Of a stretch of 64,000 bases of DNA, positions 25,137-34,767 are shown piece by piece. Numbering within the stretch: the stretch's first letter is position 1; each line of letters opens with the position of its first letter. The notes under the pieces were generated by a model. That model searched no databases, was not told the origin of the DNA, and saw only the letters and a list, made by a program, of their open reading frames with translations. The position numbers were made by a program, and so were the translations under genes. The stretch is taken from positions 1 to 64,000 of the forward strand of contig NZ_CP095757.1 in the NCBI RefSeq assembly GCF_023093535.1, read 5' to 3'. The DNA comes from Halovivax limisalsi. Lineage in GTDB: Archaea; Halobacteriota; Halobacteria; Halobacteriales; Natrialbaceae.

Positions 25137-25189
25137 TTGGTCGGAGCGGATCCGAATGCTCATGTTGATCGCGTTTGGAAATGATCGCT

Positions 25190-25771
25190 ATGGGTGACAG
25201 TGAATTGCATCGGTTAATAGACGATACGAGGCGCTACTCGGACCGGGACGAGCTCGAAATCGAGGAGTACCGTTCGCTCACACGAGCACTCAACGAGGAT
25301 GTCCACGACGTGATCGTCGCAGATCGATCGTTTTTCGTTCTAGGAAGCTACAACGACGAAGAGAAAACTCGCCTCGAACGTGCCCGGGATCGGTTGTTTA
25401 ACGAGGGTCACGCCTTTCTGATGGACGATACGTATGCCGCCTGGGAGTACTGGACCACCCAATTCAAGATCTATGCCGATCGTGCCACTCATATCGTCGG
25501 GATATACGAACATACGGATGGTGGACACGAATGGGAGGCGGGATATCTCGATCACACGGAGTACCGATCGAAGACGTATATTCTGAAGCGGCGATATCCA
25601 GAACTGGACCCTCGTGAGGAACCGTTCGACGGCATGATGGCCCATTACATGCTTCTTGCAAGTCGGCGGGACCAGTTGATCGAGTGGGACGGTGCGGCCG
25701 ACGCACCCATGCATCAGCTCGACGCTGCACTGGATCGCGCGATCGATTCGTTTCTCGACTCGATCGACTGA
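25190..25771 (+). CDS. conserved protein of unknown function, possibly nucleoside deoxyribosyltransferase-like
   Basis: A 193-residue protein from the ATG at 25190 (an in-frame ATG at 25181 adds MIA). Residues about 45-170 show an alternating beta/alpha pattern: VIVADRSFFVLGSYND, then a helix with many charges, FLMDDTYAAWEYWTTQFKI, ATHIVGIYEHTDGGHEWEAGYL and KTYILKRR. The DGGHEWEAGYL segment resembles the D-x-GT-x-x-E-x-GxA active-site block of nucleoside 2-deoxyribosyltransferase-like folds, with the middle Glu as a candidate catalytic residue. This is a by-eye similarity only. It is divergent from the winged helix regulator with a shared palindrome. Confidence 0.7.
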   Translation: MGDSELHRLIDDTRRYSDRDELEIEEYRSLTRALNEDVHDVIVADRSFFVLGSYNDEEKTRLERARDRLFNEGHAFLMDDTYAAWEYWTTQFKIYADRATHIVGIYEHTDGGHEWEAGYLDHTEYRSKTYILKRRYPELDPREEPFDGMMAHYMLLASRRDQLIEWDGAADAPMHQLDAALDRAIDSFLDSID

Positions 25772-25921
25772 CCCGGTCGACACCGATATCGCTGACTGCC
25801 ACTCCGTCCGTGCGTCGGCCCGTGTCGTCGATTCTCAGCGCAGGATTCCGGAGTCTGATCCTGTTGAGACGTCTCATCACGATGGGAATCCGTAAGTCGG
25901 TCCGACTCGAACGACGCGTCC

Positions 25922-26857
25922 ATGAGCCGTCGCAGCGCGCTCGGGTTCGTCCTCCTGGCGGTCGTCTGGGGGAGTTCGTTTCCGGCGGTGAAGGTGGGCG
26001 TCGAGCACGCGCCGCCGGTGCTGTTCGCCGCGTTGCGCTTCGACGGGATCGCGCTCTTCGTCCTCGCCGTCGCCGTCCTCGCCGGCGGGCGGGTGCTCCC
26101 CGGCCGGGCCGACCTGGCCGGGATCGTCGCCGGCGGCGTGCTCGTAGTCGGCCTGCACAACCTCCTGTGGTTTCTCGGTCAACAGTCCGTCACCAGCGCC
26201 GTGGGTGCCGTCGTCATCGCGACGGTCCCGATCCTCGCGGCCGGCTTCTCGCGCGTGCTCCTGCCGGACGAGCGAATCGGCATAATCGGACTGGCCGGCC
26301 TCGCGCTCGGGTTCCTGGGGACCGCGATCGTCGCCCGGCCGACCGGCGCCACGCTGTCGGGACCGCACGCGATCGGCGTCGGCCTGATCTTCGTCTCCGC
26401 CGTCGCGATGGCGCTCGGCACGGTACTCGTCCAGTCGACGCGAAGCGACCTGCCGGTCGCCGCGATGCAAGGCTGGATGATGGTCCTCGGCGCCGCCGTG
26501 ATGCACGCCGCGAGCCTCGGCCTCGGCGAGACCCAGGCCGTCGCCTGGACGCCCAGAGTCGGGCTCGCGCTGGCCTACCTGGTCCTGATCGCCGGCACCG
26601 TCGGCTACCTGCTGTACTTCCACCTGCTCGACGCACTCGGCTCCGTGGAGCTGACCCTGGTCAACTACGTCATCCCGGTCGTCGCCGCCGCGACCGGCTG
26701 GCTCGTTCTCGACGAAGGGATCGAGGTGACGACGGTCGTCGGCTTCGTGGTCGTCCTCGCCGGCTTCGCCCTCGTGAAGCGACGCGCGCTTCGGTCGCTG
26801 CTCCGGCGATACGGCGACGCGAGGCTCGCGGAGCCGACCGGGTCACAGGACGACTGA
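25922..26857 (+). CDS. EamA/DMT-family transporter
   Basis: A 311-residue membrane protein with ten hydrophobic segments in two five-helix halves. The EamA signature is visible at the N terminus, LGFVLLAVVWGSSFPAVKVG, and again in the second half (LAYLVLIAGTVGYLLYFHLLDALGSVELTLVNYVIPVVAA). The family exports metabolites or amino acids; the substrate is unknown. A CCGTAAGTC element lies about 30 nt before the ATG. C-terminal 25 residues are basic then acidic and cytoplasmic. Confidence 0.9.
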   Translation: MSRRSALGFVLLAVVWGSSFPAVKVGVEHAPPVLFAALRFDGIALFVLAVAVLAGGRVLPGRADLAGIVAGGVLVVGLHNLLWFLGQQSVTSAVGAVVIATVPILAAGFSRVLLPDERIGIIGLAGLALGFLGTAIVARPTGATLSGPHAIGVGLIFVSAVAMALGTVLVQSTRSDLPVAAMQGWMMVLGAAVMHAASLGLGETQAVAWTPRVGLALAYLVLIAGTVGYLLYFHLLDALGSVELTLVNYVIPVVAAATGWLVLDEGIEVTTVVGFVVVLAGFALVKRRALRSLLRRYGDARLAEPTGSQDD

Positions 26858-26881
26858 CGGGTTCCGTGACGAGTAACGGAA

Positions 26882-27595
26882 TCAGCGGACCGCGACCGGA
26901 CTCGCCTCGATCCGGGTGATGATACCCAGGACGTGCTCGTGGACGTCGATCAACGGAAGGCCCGCATCGCGGACGAGTTCGACGGGGTCCTGATTCCACC
27001 GACAGCCGTGCTTCTCGTAGTGGGCCTCGGCACGCCAGTCGAGGAAGCGATCGATCGGTCCGACGTCGCTCCGGCCGTGTTCGAGGAGGAGAATCCGGCC
27101 GTCCGGCTTGCAGACCCGTTGCATCTCGCGGAGCGCCGCCACGGGGTCGGGAAAGGTACACGTCGACAGCGCCGAGATGACGGTGTCGAAACTGTCGTCC
27201 GGATAGGCCAGTTGCTGGGCGTCCATCCGGACCAGCTCGCCGTCCCGATCGAGCCGATCGAGTTCACGCCGTGCCGCCGCCAGCATCTCCGGACTGATGT
27301 CGACGCCGACGAGATCGGTCGAAACGGGGAGAAACGCGAAGTTCGTCCCCCCGCCGCAGGCGACGTCGAGGACGCGACCCGCCGCGTCGCCGAACTGGCG
27401 GCGCCGGTACCGGCCGGTGAGTTTGCGGTCGAGCCAGCGCATCCGCTCCATGGTGTCGGCCTGGTCCGCGTAGATCGACGCGATATCGGATGCCGTCTTC
27501 GGGTGATCGGTCGGCGCCCGCGCGCCCGCCCCGACAGTCGGCGCCGTTTCCGCCGGCTCGCTCGCGGTCTCGTCCGAAGAAGCTTCGTTGGTCAC
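26882..27595 (-). CDS. class I SAM-dependent methyltransferase
   Basis: A 237-residue methyltransferase. After an acidic Ala/Thr-rich arm of about 35 residues comes the Rossmann SAM domain: motif I VLDVACGGGTNFAFL near residue 76, VGVDISPEML near 96, DAQQLAYPDDSFDTVISALSTCTF (motifs II-III) near 124, and LREMQRVCKPDGRILLLEHG near 155. This is the UbiE/COQ5-like group, which acts on quinones and other lipids, but the substrate is not readable. It lies between EamA and hemB; convergent with the former. Confidence 0.88.
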   Translation of the reverse strand: MTNEASSDETASEPAETAPTVGAGARAPTDHPKTASDIASIYADQADTMERMRWLDRKLTGRYRRRQFGDAAGRVLDVACGGGTNFAFLPVSTDLVGVDISPEMLAAARRELDRLDRDGELVRMDAQQLAYPDDSFDTVISALSTCTFPDPVAALREMQRVCKPDGRILLLEHGRSDVGPIDRFLDWRAEAHYEKHGCRWNQDPVELVRDAGLPLIDVHEHVLGIITRIEASPVAVR

Positions 27596-27737
27596 GACGG
27601 ATCGCTCTCGGGTGTCGACTCGCTCCCCGGCGGCAAAAACGCACCGACTGGTCGGACTAGTTACAGTAGTCGGCGACGGCGGCCGCCCGGTCGGAGGATG
27701 GGCCCTCGCGCTCCCGTCTCGTGGAGACGGCGCCCAC

Positions 27738-28796
27738 TCACAGCGAGGCGGCGACGTCCTCCGCGAAGTAGGTCAGGATCAGGTCTGCACCCGCGCGCTT
27801 GATCGAGAGCAGCGATTCGCGGGCGGTCTCCTCGAGGTCGAGCCAGCCGTTCTCGGCCGCGGCGTGGAGCATGGCGTACTCGCCCGAGACGTTGTACGCC
27901 GCGACGGGGTGATCAAACTCCCGGCGGACGTCCGCGACGACGTCGAGGTACGGCAGGGCGGGTTTGACCATCAGCACGTCGGCCCCTTCCTCGACGTCGA
28001 GGGCGACCTCACGCCGGGCCTCCCGCGCGTTCGCGGGGTCCATCTGGTAGTGGCGGCGGTCGCCGAAGGCCGGGGCGCCGTCGGCGGCGTCGCGGAACGG
28101 GCCGTAGAAGGCGCTCTCGTACTTCGCCGCGTAGGACATGATCGGGACCGATTCGAACCCCGCGCGGTCGAGGCCCTCGCGGATCGCCCCGACCATGCCG
28201 TCCATCGACGCGCTCGGGGCGACGACGTGCGCACCCGCTTCGGCGTGCGAAACGGCGATCCGGGCCAGCGACTCGATGGCCGCGTCGTTGTCGACGGTGA
28301 GCGCGGGTCCGGCATGGTCGTCCGGAGCCCCCACCGGCGGCTCCGCCGTCGTGTCGGCCTCGGCCGACCGAGCACCACCGCCGCCGTCGGCGTCCAGCCC
28401 CTCCTCCAGCGGGCCACAGTGACCGTGATCGGTGTACTCGCAGAGGCAGACGTCGGTGAAGACGGTCGCGTCGGTCTCGGCCGTGATTCGACGAACCGCC
28501 TCCTGGACGACGCCGTCTTCGGCCCAGGCGCGGGTGCCCGCCGGGTCCTTCGATCGTGGGATTCCGAAGACCATGACCGCCTCGACGCCGGCGTCGCGGA
28601 CGTCCTCGACGCGGGCGACGGCGTCGTCGATCGGGACGCGGTCGTGGCCGGGCATCGACTCGATCGGGCGGCGCTCGTCGGTCGTCGCGTCGACGAAGAT
28701 GGGGGCGATGAAGTCCGCGGGCGAGAGCGACGTCTCCCGCACCAGGTCGCGGACGGGGTCGCTTCGCAGTCGACGCGGTCGATGCGTGAGGTCCAT
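27738..28796 (-). CDS. hemB: delta-aminolevulinic acid dehydratase (porphobilinogen synthase)
   Basis: A 352-residue enzyme condensing two 5-aminolevulinate molecules to porphobilinogen. Motifs: [13 protein letters not shown] at the N terminus, the metal site [14 protein letters not shown] near residue 118-131, [17 protein letters not shown] with the first catalytic Lys near 222, and [11 protein letters not shown] with the Schiff-base Lys near 275. An acidic, Gly/Ala-rich insertion of about 30 residues follows [11 protein letters not shown]. The three-cysteine site is kept, so a zinc enzyme is expected. CCTTTTTGCGC lies 25-34 nt before the ATG. Works after HemL in haem/cobalamin precursor synthesis. 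Confidence 0.96.
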   Translation of the reverse strand: MDLTHRPRRLRSDPVRDLVRETSLSPADFIAPIFVDATTDERRPIESMPGHDRVPIDDAVARVEDVRDAGVEAVMVFGIPRSKDPAGTRAWAEDGVVQEAVRRITAETDATVFTDVCLCEYTDHGHCGPLEEGLDADGGGGARSAEADTTAEPPVGAPDDHAGPALTVDNDAAIESLARIAVSHAEAGAHVVAPSASMDGMVGAIREGLDRAGFESVPIMSYAAKYESAFYGPFRDAADGAPAFGDRRHYQMDPANAREARREVALDVEEGADVLMVKPALPYLDVVADVRREFDHPVAAYNVSGEYAMLHAAAENGWLDLEETARESLLSIKRAGADLILTYFAEDVAASL

Positions 28797-28919
28797 GTCC
28801 GAACGAAGGGAGAGACGGCGCAAAAAGGCCCCGCTCTCCGGATTGCTCGGCGAAGCTCGTGCCCACGAACGGATCCGAACGCGCAAGCGCAGGTTCTCGC
28901 GGGAGTCGCGCCGGCCCGA

Positions 28920-29165
28920 TCAGAACCGACCGCCGACGCGGGTGAGGACCCACCGGCACCGACTATCGAGACCGGCGTCCTCCGTCCGGCTCTCGTCGGG
29001 GTCCGCCTCGGCGGGAATCGTGGTCCCACAGTCCTGGCACGTGAGCGACCCGCCGACGGCCGACTCGACGTAGACGGTGCGCTCGTGGTCACAGCCCTCG
29101 TCGCCGGGCGGGCCCGTCGCCGTCCGCCCGCGATCGGGGTTCTCGCGCACGTCGGTCGTGTACAC
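28920..29165 (-). CDS. small zinc-ribbon-like protein
   Basis: An 81-residue protein. Zinc ligands are suggested by CDHERTVYVESAVGGSLTCQDC: Cys-x-His about 20 residues before a Cys-x2-Cys knuckle. The rest is acidic. The GTG with complement at 29163-29165 is chosen because TGATATG lies about 32-38 nt upstream; a GTG at 29192 is the alternative. No named family. It is divergent from the metallo-beta-lactamase fold gene that starts at 29279. Confidence 0.65.
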   Translation of the reverse strand: MYTTDVRENPDRGRTATGPPGDEGCDHERTVYVESAVGGSLTCQDCGTTIPAEADPDESRTEDAGLDSRCRWVLTRVGGRF

Positions 29166-29246
29166 GGTTGTCACACTGTTCGACGGTACCACATATCAGT
29201 CTTTCCCTGAACGAGACGCGTCCAGGTACCGCATCGACAAAACCAG

Positions 29247-29256
29247 CCTTTTTGCG
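29247..29256 (+). promoter_or_regulatory. TATA-like box for the second metallo-beta-lactamase fold gene
   Basis: CCTTTTTGCG is centred about 28 nt before the ATG at 29279, fixing the start. Confidence 0.5.
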
Positions 29257-29278
29257 CTCTCGGACCGCCTCTCGGCGT

Positions 29279-30190
29279 ATGGCAATCGGAGACGTCGAGC
29301 GGGTAACGATCGGCGACTGCACGGATCTCCACTCCGTCGACACGGGCATGTACGGGACGGCCGAGTACGGTTCCGTCTACATCGTCGACGACGAGCGACC
29401 GGCGATCGTCGACTCGGGGATCGGCACGAACTACGAGCGGATCCTCGACGCGATAGAGGCGGTCGGGATCGACGCCGAGTCCCTCGCGGTGATCGCGCTG
29501 ACGCACGTCCACCTCGATCACGCCGGCGGCGCCGGCTTCCTGGCCGAGGCCTGTCCGAACGCGACGGTCTACGCGCCCGAGCCCGGCGCTCGCCACGTCG
29601 CGGATCCCTCGCGACTCGTCGAGGGAACCAAGGCGGCGGTCGGCGACCAGTGGCGGTACTACACCGAACCGAAACCCGTCCCCGAGGCGCGCCTGGAGAC
29701 GTACGACGACGGCGACGAGATCGATCTCGGGGCGCACTCGCTCCTCGCGCACGCCGCGCCCGGCCACGCGCCGCACCACTTCGTCTTCGAGGACCCCGCG
29801 AACGACGCGATCTTCACCGCCGACGCCGCCGGCATCTGGGTGCCGGCGATCGAGGAGGTCCACCCGACCTCGCCCCCGCCGCAGTTCGACCTCGAGACCT
29901 GCCTCGCGGACGTCGAGACCCTGCAGTCGCTCGATCGGTCGACGCTGTGTTTCGCCCACTTCGGTCCGCGCGAGACCGGCGACGTCCTCGACGCCTACGC
30001 CGAGACGCTCTCGGGATGGGTCGACGCCGTCCGCGAGAAACGCGCGGAGCTGGGCGACGACGAGGCCGTGATCGAGCACTTCGCCGAGGCGACAGACATG
30101 GACGCCGTCTGGGGCACCGAGAAGGCCCGCGGCGAAGTGAGCATGAACGTCCGCGGCGTCCTCGCGTACCTCGATCGGGAACGGGCGTGA
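29279..30190 (+). CDS. metallo-beta-lactamase fold hydrolase
   Basis: A 303-residue protein. The metal motif is THVHLDHAGG near residues 80-88, with further ligands in AAPGHAPHHFVFED near 163, FTADAAGIW near 183 and CFAHFGPRE near 224. The C-terminal 75 residues are helical (WVDAVREKRAELGDDEAVIEHFAEATDMDA), a pattern of haloarchaeal members whose substrate is not known. It is longer than the enzyme at 6.1 kb and has an Asp-Ala-Ala instead of the Gly-Asp pair after FTA. Start supported by the TATA-like box. Confidence 0.88.
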   Translation: MAIGDVERVTIGDCTDLHSVDTGMYGTAEYGSVYIVDDERPAIVDSGIGTNYERILDAIEAVGIDAESLAVIALTHVHLDHAGGAGFLAEACPNATVYAPEPGARHVADPSRLVEGTKAAVGDQWRYYTEPKPVPEARLETYDDGDEIDLGAHSLLAHAAPGHAPHHFVFEDPANDAIFTADAAGIWVPAIEEVHPTSPPPQFDLETCLADVETLQSLDRSTLCFAHFGPRETGDVLDAYAETLSGWVDAVREKRAELGDDEAVIEHFAEATDMDAVWGTEKARGEVSMNVRGVLAYLDRERA

Positions 30191-30310
30191 CGACGAGTGG
30201 ACCGACGGACGATCGACGTCGAACCGGTCGACGGAGCGTGCCCCGCTTCCGATCGGCGCCCCGTCGCCAGCGTCGCGGGACTTATCAGCGCCGGCCGTCC
30301 ATCGACGGGT

Positions 30311-30928
30311 ATGTTCGAGGGGCGTCCGGATCGCGACGCGGAAGTGGTCCTCGTCGGCCGATCCAACGTCGGCAAGTCGACGCTGATGCGCGAACTCACC
30401 GGCCACGCCGTCCCGACGGGCGGGAAGCCGGGCGTCACCCGCCAGCCCAACCACTACGACTGGGCGCCCGAGGACTTCGTCCTCACCGACCTGCCGGGCT
30501 TCGGCTTCATGAGCGGCGTCGAGGAAGAGCGACGCGAGCAGATCAAGACCGACGTGGTTCGCTACCTGGAGACCTACGCCGAGCGCCTGCTGGTGGGCGT
30601 CATCGTCGTCGACGGCAAGAGCGCCGTCGACATCATCGATCGTCACACCGGTCCGGATTCGATCCCCTACGACGTCGAGATGTTTCACTTCCTGCAGGAC
30701 CTGGGGGTCCCGACCGTCGTCGCGGTCAACAAGATGGACAAGGTCGACGACCGGGACGAGCGCCTCGACGAACTCTGCGACCGCCTCGGGCTGGTGCCGC
30801 CGTGGCAGCAGTGGCAGGACACGATCGCGCCGATCACGGCCAAGCGCGGCTCCATCGACGCCCTCACCGAGGCGGTGCGAACCCACCTCCACGAGGCGGG
30901 CCGGGACGACCTCTTCAAGTTCTTCTGA
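30311..30928 (+). CDS. engB: EngB-type ribosome biogenesis GTP-binding protein
   Basis: A 205-residue small GTPase of the EngB/YihA family. G1 GRSNVGKST lies at residues 16-24, the G2 Thr in [14 protein letters not shown]3 [10 protein letters not shown] near 62, G4 NKMDKVDD near 142 and a G5-like TAKRGSID near 178. In bacteria EngB acts in large-subunit assembly; the archaeal role is inferred from homology. The ATG at 30311 is preceded by ACTTATC at about 28 nt. The next gene on the strand starts 44 bp later. Confidence 0.92.
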   Translation: MFEGRPDRDAEVVLVGRSNVGKSTLMRELTGHAVPTGGKPGVTRQPNHYDWAPEDFVLTDLPGFGFMSGVEEERREQIKTDVVRYLETYAERLLVGVIVVDGKSAVDIIDRHTGPDSIPYDVEMFHFLQDLGVPTVVAVNKMDKVDDRDERLDELCDRLGLVPPWQQWQDTIAPITAKRGSIDALTEAVRTHLHEAGRDDLFKFF

Positions 30929-30972
30929 GAAGCGATCCCCTTGAGGCCACAACAGTTTCGTCCGTCGGGCGA

Positions 30973-33900
30973 ATGTATTCCCTACGAACCGGCTCGACCC
31001 CCGTACGCATGCTCGACCACTCACTCGAAGATCGCCTCTGCCTGTACCTCGCGTCGGTCGAAGACGGGACCGACGCGGCCACGGGGATGACGAGTTCCGA
31101 ACTCGCGACCGCGCTCGGACTCGGCACCACGACGGTAGCGGGCCGAATATCGATGATTTCCGCGCTCACAACCCTGCAAGACGAGGGGTTCGTCGAAGAA
31201 CGGCGAGTCGACGCAGGGAAGACCCGCGGAGAGCGGTCGGTCTATCGCCTCACCGAGTCCGGTCGAGCGCGCGCCGGCGAGTTTCGCGCCCGAATCGAGG
31301 ATCAACCCCTGCGGGTTCGAACGTCGCACGGAGACGTGCTTATCCCGCTTCACGCCGTCGATTCGTACCTTGACGCGAACGAGGCGCCGATGGCGAGCGC
31401 ACTCTCGGCCGCGACGGAAGACGGCGTCCTCGTTCTCGAGGACGAAATGGGCGACGACGCGTTCGTCGATCGCGAGGCCGAACGGGAGTGGCTACGGACG
31501 CGCTTCGAGCGCGCGAGCGCTGAGGGGGCGGTGACCGCTCGCGTGTCCGGAGACGCCGGCATCGGCAAGACGAGTTTGCTCCGGGCGTTCGGAGAAACGG
31601 TCGAATCCGACGGCGGGCTATTCCTCATGGGTCGGTGCATTCGAGACGTCTCCGAACCATACGGATCGTTTCTGGAAGCGCTCGACGGCCATCCCGAGTA
31701 CGGACCGGTCGATCGCATTCGAACCACCCTCGAGGAGGTGAGCGGCTTCGATCCGACGGTGAGCGGTGACTTCGAGGACGAGCGACGGGCCCGGTTCGCG
31801 GAGATCGCGACGATGGTCCGCGAGCTGGCCCACGATCGCCCGCTTGTCCTCTGTCTCGACGACGCCCAGTGGATCGATCACTCGACCGCAGCGCTCGTCG
31901 GCACGATCGCCGAACGCGTCGAGACGGCTCCGCTGCTCCTCGTCATCAGCTATCGATCCGGTGACGTCACCGCGGACCATCCGTTAGCCACCGTGTTCGA
32001 CGAGCGATCCGCGGACCACCTCGAGATCGAGCCGTTCGATCGGGCGACGACCGGCGAACTGGTCCACCGCCTGGTCGGGACGCGGGCCGTCCCCGATCGG
32101 TTCGTCGACAGCGTGTTCGACCGGCTCGGCGGAATCCCGCTGTTCGTCGAGGAGTGCGTCAGTTCCCTCCTCGAAACCGGCGACGTCGATCCCCGGATCG
32201 GGGTCTATCCCGACGGCCCCGACGAGGTGCGGATACCGGACGACGTCGAATCGTCGATCGTGACCAGAATCGACGCGTTCGGTGCGGAGGCTCGCGAGGT
32301 GCTGGCGATCGCGAGCGTCGTCGGGGAACGGATTCACCCGCACGTGCTCGAGGCCGTCGCATCGCTCGATCCCTCCACGGTTCGGACGTACGTCGATCTG
32401 CTGGTCGACGCGACCATCTGGGACCGAACCGACGACGGCAACCGACTTCGATTCGCCAGTCCGGTCGTCCGGGAAACGATATACGAGACCATCGAACCGG
32501 GCCGTCGCGAGACGCTCCATCGAGCGGTGGCCGACGCGTACCGAACGCTCGACGATCACGAACCGAGCGAGGAGCGTGCGGCGACGATCGCCAGACACTA
32601 CCACGAATGTGGCGAACGCGAGCGAGCGATCGAGTACTACCTGCAGGCCGGCGACCACGCCGAGTCGGTCTACGCGCTCGAGCTCGCGACGGAGACGTAC
32701 GAACGCGCCCTCACCTGTGCTCGCGAGCGGGACGACGAAACCGCCGTCCAGGACATTCTCGAGCGAATGGGCGACATCTCCCACACGCTCGGCGACTTCG
32801 GGGACGCGCGGAAGCGATTCGAGTACGTCGCGGAGCGAACGACCGATCCCGAAGTCGTCCAGCGCACCTGTCGCAAGCGAAGCCGGGCCCACTGGCAACA
32901 GGGCTCGCACGACGAGGCGCTCGAACTGGCAAACCGCGGGCTCGAACTCGTCGACGAGGACGGCGCCGCGCCGACCGAGGAGTGTCGACTCCGCGACAGT
33001 CGGGCCATGGTTTTCTTACAGACCGGCGAGGAAACGAAGGCGCTGGAGGAGTACGAGCGAGCGCTGGAGGTGGCGGAGGAAATCGGAGACGAGACCGAAC
33101 GGGCCCGCGCCCTGCAAGGTATCGGGTCCGCGAAATTCCGCCTCGGAGAAATAACCGACGCCGAAGAACCGATTGAGACGGCGATCGCTACCTGGAAGAA
33201 CCTCGGGAACGAGCACGAACTGGCGACCGCCTTCAACGCGCTCGGGGCTGTGCGGATGCGAACCGGCGACGAGGCGGGTGCGGCCGACGCGTTCACCGAC
33301 TCACTCGAGCGGTTCGAGGAGATCGGCCACAGACGCGGTCAGTCAACCGCCCTGAACAACCTCGGCCTGATCACTGACCTCCGGGGGGACCCGAAACGCG
33401 CCCGCGAGTACTACGAGGACGGCCTGGAAATCGCCCGCGCGCTCGACGACGCGCAGAACCAGGCGAACCTGCTCATCAACCTCGGTTCGATCGACGTCGA
33501 GCTGGGCCGGCTCGATGGAGCCATCGAACACAGCCGGGAGGCCATCGAGCTGGCCGAATCGATCGGCGATCGCGGCGGGCTCGCAGCCGCGCTCGACGTC
33601 CAGGCGGGCGGTCGGTACTATCGCGACGAACTCGATGCCGCGCTTCGGTACGCGGAGCGCGCACGCGACGTCGCGGCGGAAACAGACGACAAGTCCTGTC
33701 AGGCCGACGCCAACTGGCGTATCGGGTATATCAGCCGTGAACGGGGTGCGGTCGAGACCGCCATCGAGGCACACGAACGCGCGCTCGAGCTGTCACGTCG
33801 TTTCGGAAACGAACAGAAAGCGCTCGAAAACCGCGAGGGGTTGATCCTGGCGAGGTTGGCCGACGATCCGTCGGCGGCGTCGGAACACGTCGAGGCGATC

Positions 33901-34194
33901 GAGCGCGGCGAGGACCGCGCCGAATTGTACGCGGTGGCTCTCGGTCCGTACTATCACGCGACCGGCGACCACGAACGCGCACTGGAACTCCTCACCGAGG
34001 GTATCGAAGATGCAGTCGACGCGGAAAAGCGGCCGACGGAAGCGGAATTGCTGGTCGAACGAGCGCGGGTACGACTCGAGTTGGGCGAGCACGACGCGGC
34101 GAGCGAAGACGTCGAGCGGGCCCGGGCCATCGCGACCGAGCACGGCATCGAACTCGTCGCGACGCGCTGTCGATCGCTGCTCGAGTCGATGTGA
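30973..34194 (+). CDS. winged helix-AAA ATPase-TPR regulator (STAND-like)
   Basis: A 1073-residue protein in three parts. Residues about 20-110 form a winged helix domain (LCLYLASVEDG... TSSELATALGLGTTTVAGRISMISALTTLQDEGFVEE). Residues about 170-460 form a P-loop ATPase like AAA_16/STAND regulators: Walker A SGDAGIGKTSLL near 193 and Walker B PLVLCLDDAQWID near 290. Residues about 545-1060 hold at least ten TPR repeats with Ala/Leu/Tyr spacing (for example TALNNLGLITDLRGDPKRAREYYEDGLEIA). The layout is like MalT-type regulators but with the DNA-binding domain first. An in-frame ATG at 31009 is an alternative start. The ligand is unknown; no gene nearby is an evident target. Confidence 0.88.
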   Translation: MYSLRTGSTPVRMLDHSLEDRLCLYLASVEDGTDAATGMTSSELATALGLGTTTVAGRISMISALTTLQDEGFVEERRVDAGKTRGERSVYRLTESGRARAGEFRARIEDQPLRVRTSHGDVLIPLHAVDSYLDANEAPMASALSAATEDGVLVLEDEMGDDAFVDREAEREWLRTRFERASAEGAVTARVSGDAGIGKTSLLRAFGETVESDGGLFLMGRCIRDVSEPYGSFLEALDGHPEYGPVDRIRTTLEEVSGFDPTVSGDFEDERRARFAEIATMVRELAHDRPLVLCLDDAQWIDHSTAALVGTIAERVETAPLLLVISYRSGDVTADHPLATVFDERSADHLEIEPFDRATTGELVHRLVGTRAVPDRFVDSVFDRLGGIPLFVEECVSSLLETGDVDPRIGVYPDGPDEVRIPDDVESSIVTRIDAFGAEAREVLAIASVVGERIHPHVLEAVASLDPSTVRTYVDLLVDATIWDRTDDGNRLRFASPVVRETIYETIEPGRRETLHRAVADAYRTLDDHEPSEERAATIARHYHECGERERAIEYYLQAGDHAESVYALELATETYERALTCARERDDETAVQDILERMGDISHTLGDFGDARKRFEYVAERTTDPEVVQRTCRKRSRAHWQQGSHDEALELANRGLELVDEDGAAPTEECRLRDSRAMVFLQTGEETKALEEYERALEVAEEIGDETERARALQGIGSAKFRLGEITDAEEPIETAIATWKNLGNEHELATAFNALGAVRMRTGDEAGAADAFTDSLERFEEIGHRRGQSTALNNLGLITDLRGDPKRAREYYEDGLEIARALDDAQNQANLLINLGSIDVELGRLDGAIEHSREAIELAESIGDRGGLAAALDVQAGGRYYRDELDAALRYAERARDVAAETDDKSCQADANWRIGYISRERGAVETAIEAHERALELSRRFGNEQKALENREGLILARLADDPSAASEHVEAIERGEDRAELYAVALGPYYHATGDHERALELLTEGIEDAVDAEKRPTEAELLVERARVRLELGEHDAASEDVERARAIATEHGIELVATRCRSLLESM

Positions 34195-34284
34195 CCGGTT
34201 CCCCGGAACGCGATCGGGAACCGGTCGGGCGGGCGACGGCGGAACCGGCCGGCGTTTCTTACGGAACGGCGACGTACCGTCGAC

Positions 34285-34767
34285 ATGAGTCAGGATCACC
34301 TCGAGCTCGACGGGATCGACCGCGCCATCCTGCAGGCGCTCCAGGACGACGCGCGAAACAACTCGACGACCGACATCGGGGAGACCGTCGGCGTCTCGCA
34401 CTCGACGGTGAGTTCCCGAATCCGTCGACTCGAGGACGAGGGCGTGATCGCGGGCTATACGGTCGACATCGACTTCGAACGGGTCGGGGTCAACCCGGTC
34501 CAATTGCTCGTCTGTCGGGCTCCGGCGGACGAGCGCGAATCCTGCGCCCGCGAGGCGATCGAACTGGACAACGTCACCGACGTTCGGACGGTGTTGAGCG
34601 GCGAGCGGAACCTGCACGTCACCGCCGTCGCGCGCGAGATCAGCGAACTGGCGGACGTGGTCGAACGACTCGAAGAACTGGGCGTTAGCGTGGTCGACTC
34701 GGGCCTCGTAAAGAGTACGTACTACCAGCCGTTTTCTCACTTCGGCGAGGACGCGCTCGACGAGTGA
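34285..34767 (+). CDS. Lrp/AsnC family transcriptional regulator
   Basis: A 160-residue regulator. Residues 8-60 form the AsnC-type helix-turn-helix (LDGIDRAILQALQDDARNNSTTDIGETVGVSHSTVSSRIRRLEDEGVIAGY); the rest is the RAM effector domain with LLVCRAPADERE and VRTVLSGERNLHVTAVAREISEL. The C-terminal segment ends with STYYQPFSHFG. Many haloarchaea carry several such regulators; the effector (often an amino acid) cannot be assigned. TTTCTTACGG lies about 28 nt before the ATG. Confidence 0.92.
   Translation: MSQDHLELDGIDRAILQALQDDARNNSTTDIGETVGVSHSTVSSRIRRLEDEGVIAGYTVDIDFERVGVNPVQLLVCRAPADERESCAREAIELDNVTDVRTVLSGERNLHVTAVAREISELADVVERLEELGVSVVDSGLVKSTYYQPFSHFGEDALDE

Noticed and set aside
29077-30970. 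A continuous 1705-codon open frame that would extend the ATPase-TPR regulator 1.9 kb upstream
   Set aside because: The upstream part overlaps the second metallo-beta-lactamase gene and EngB on the same strand in another frame and is Arg-rich noise. The family-like part begins at or after 30973.
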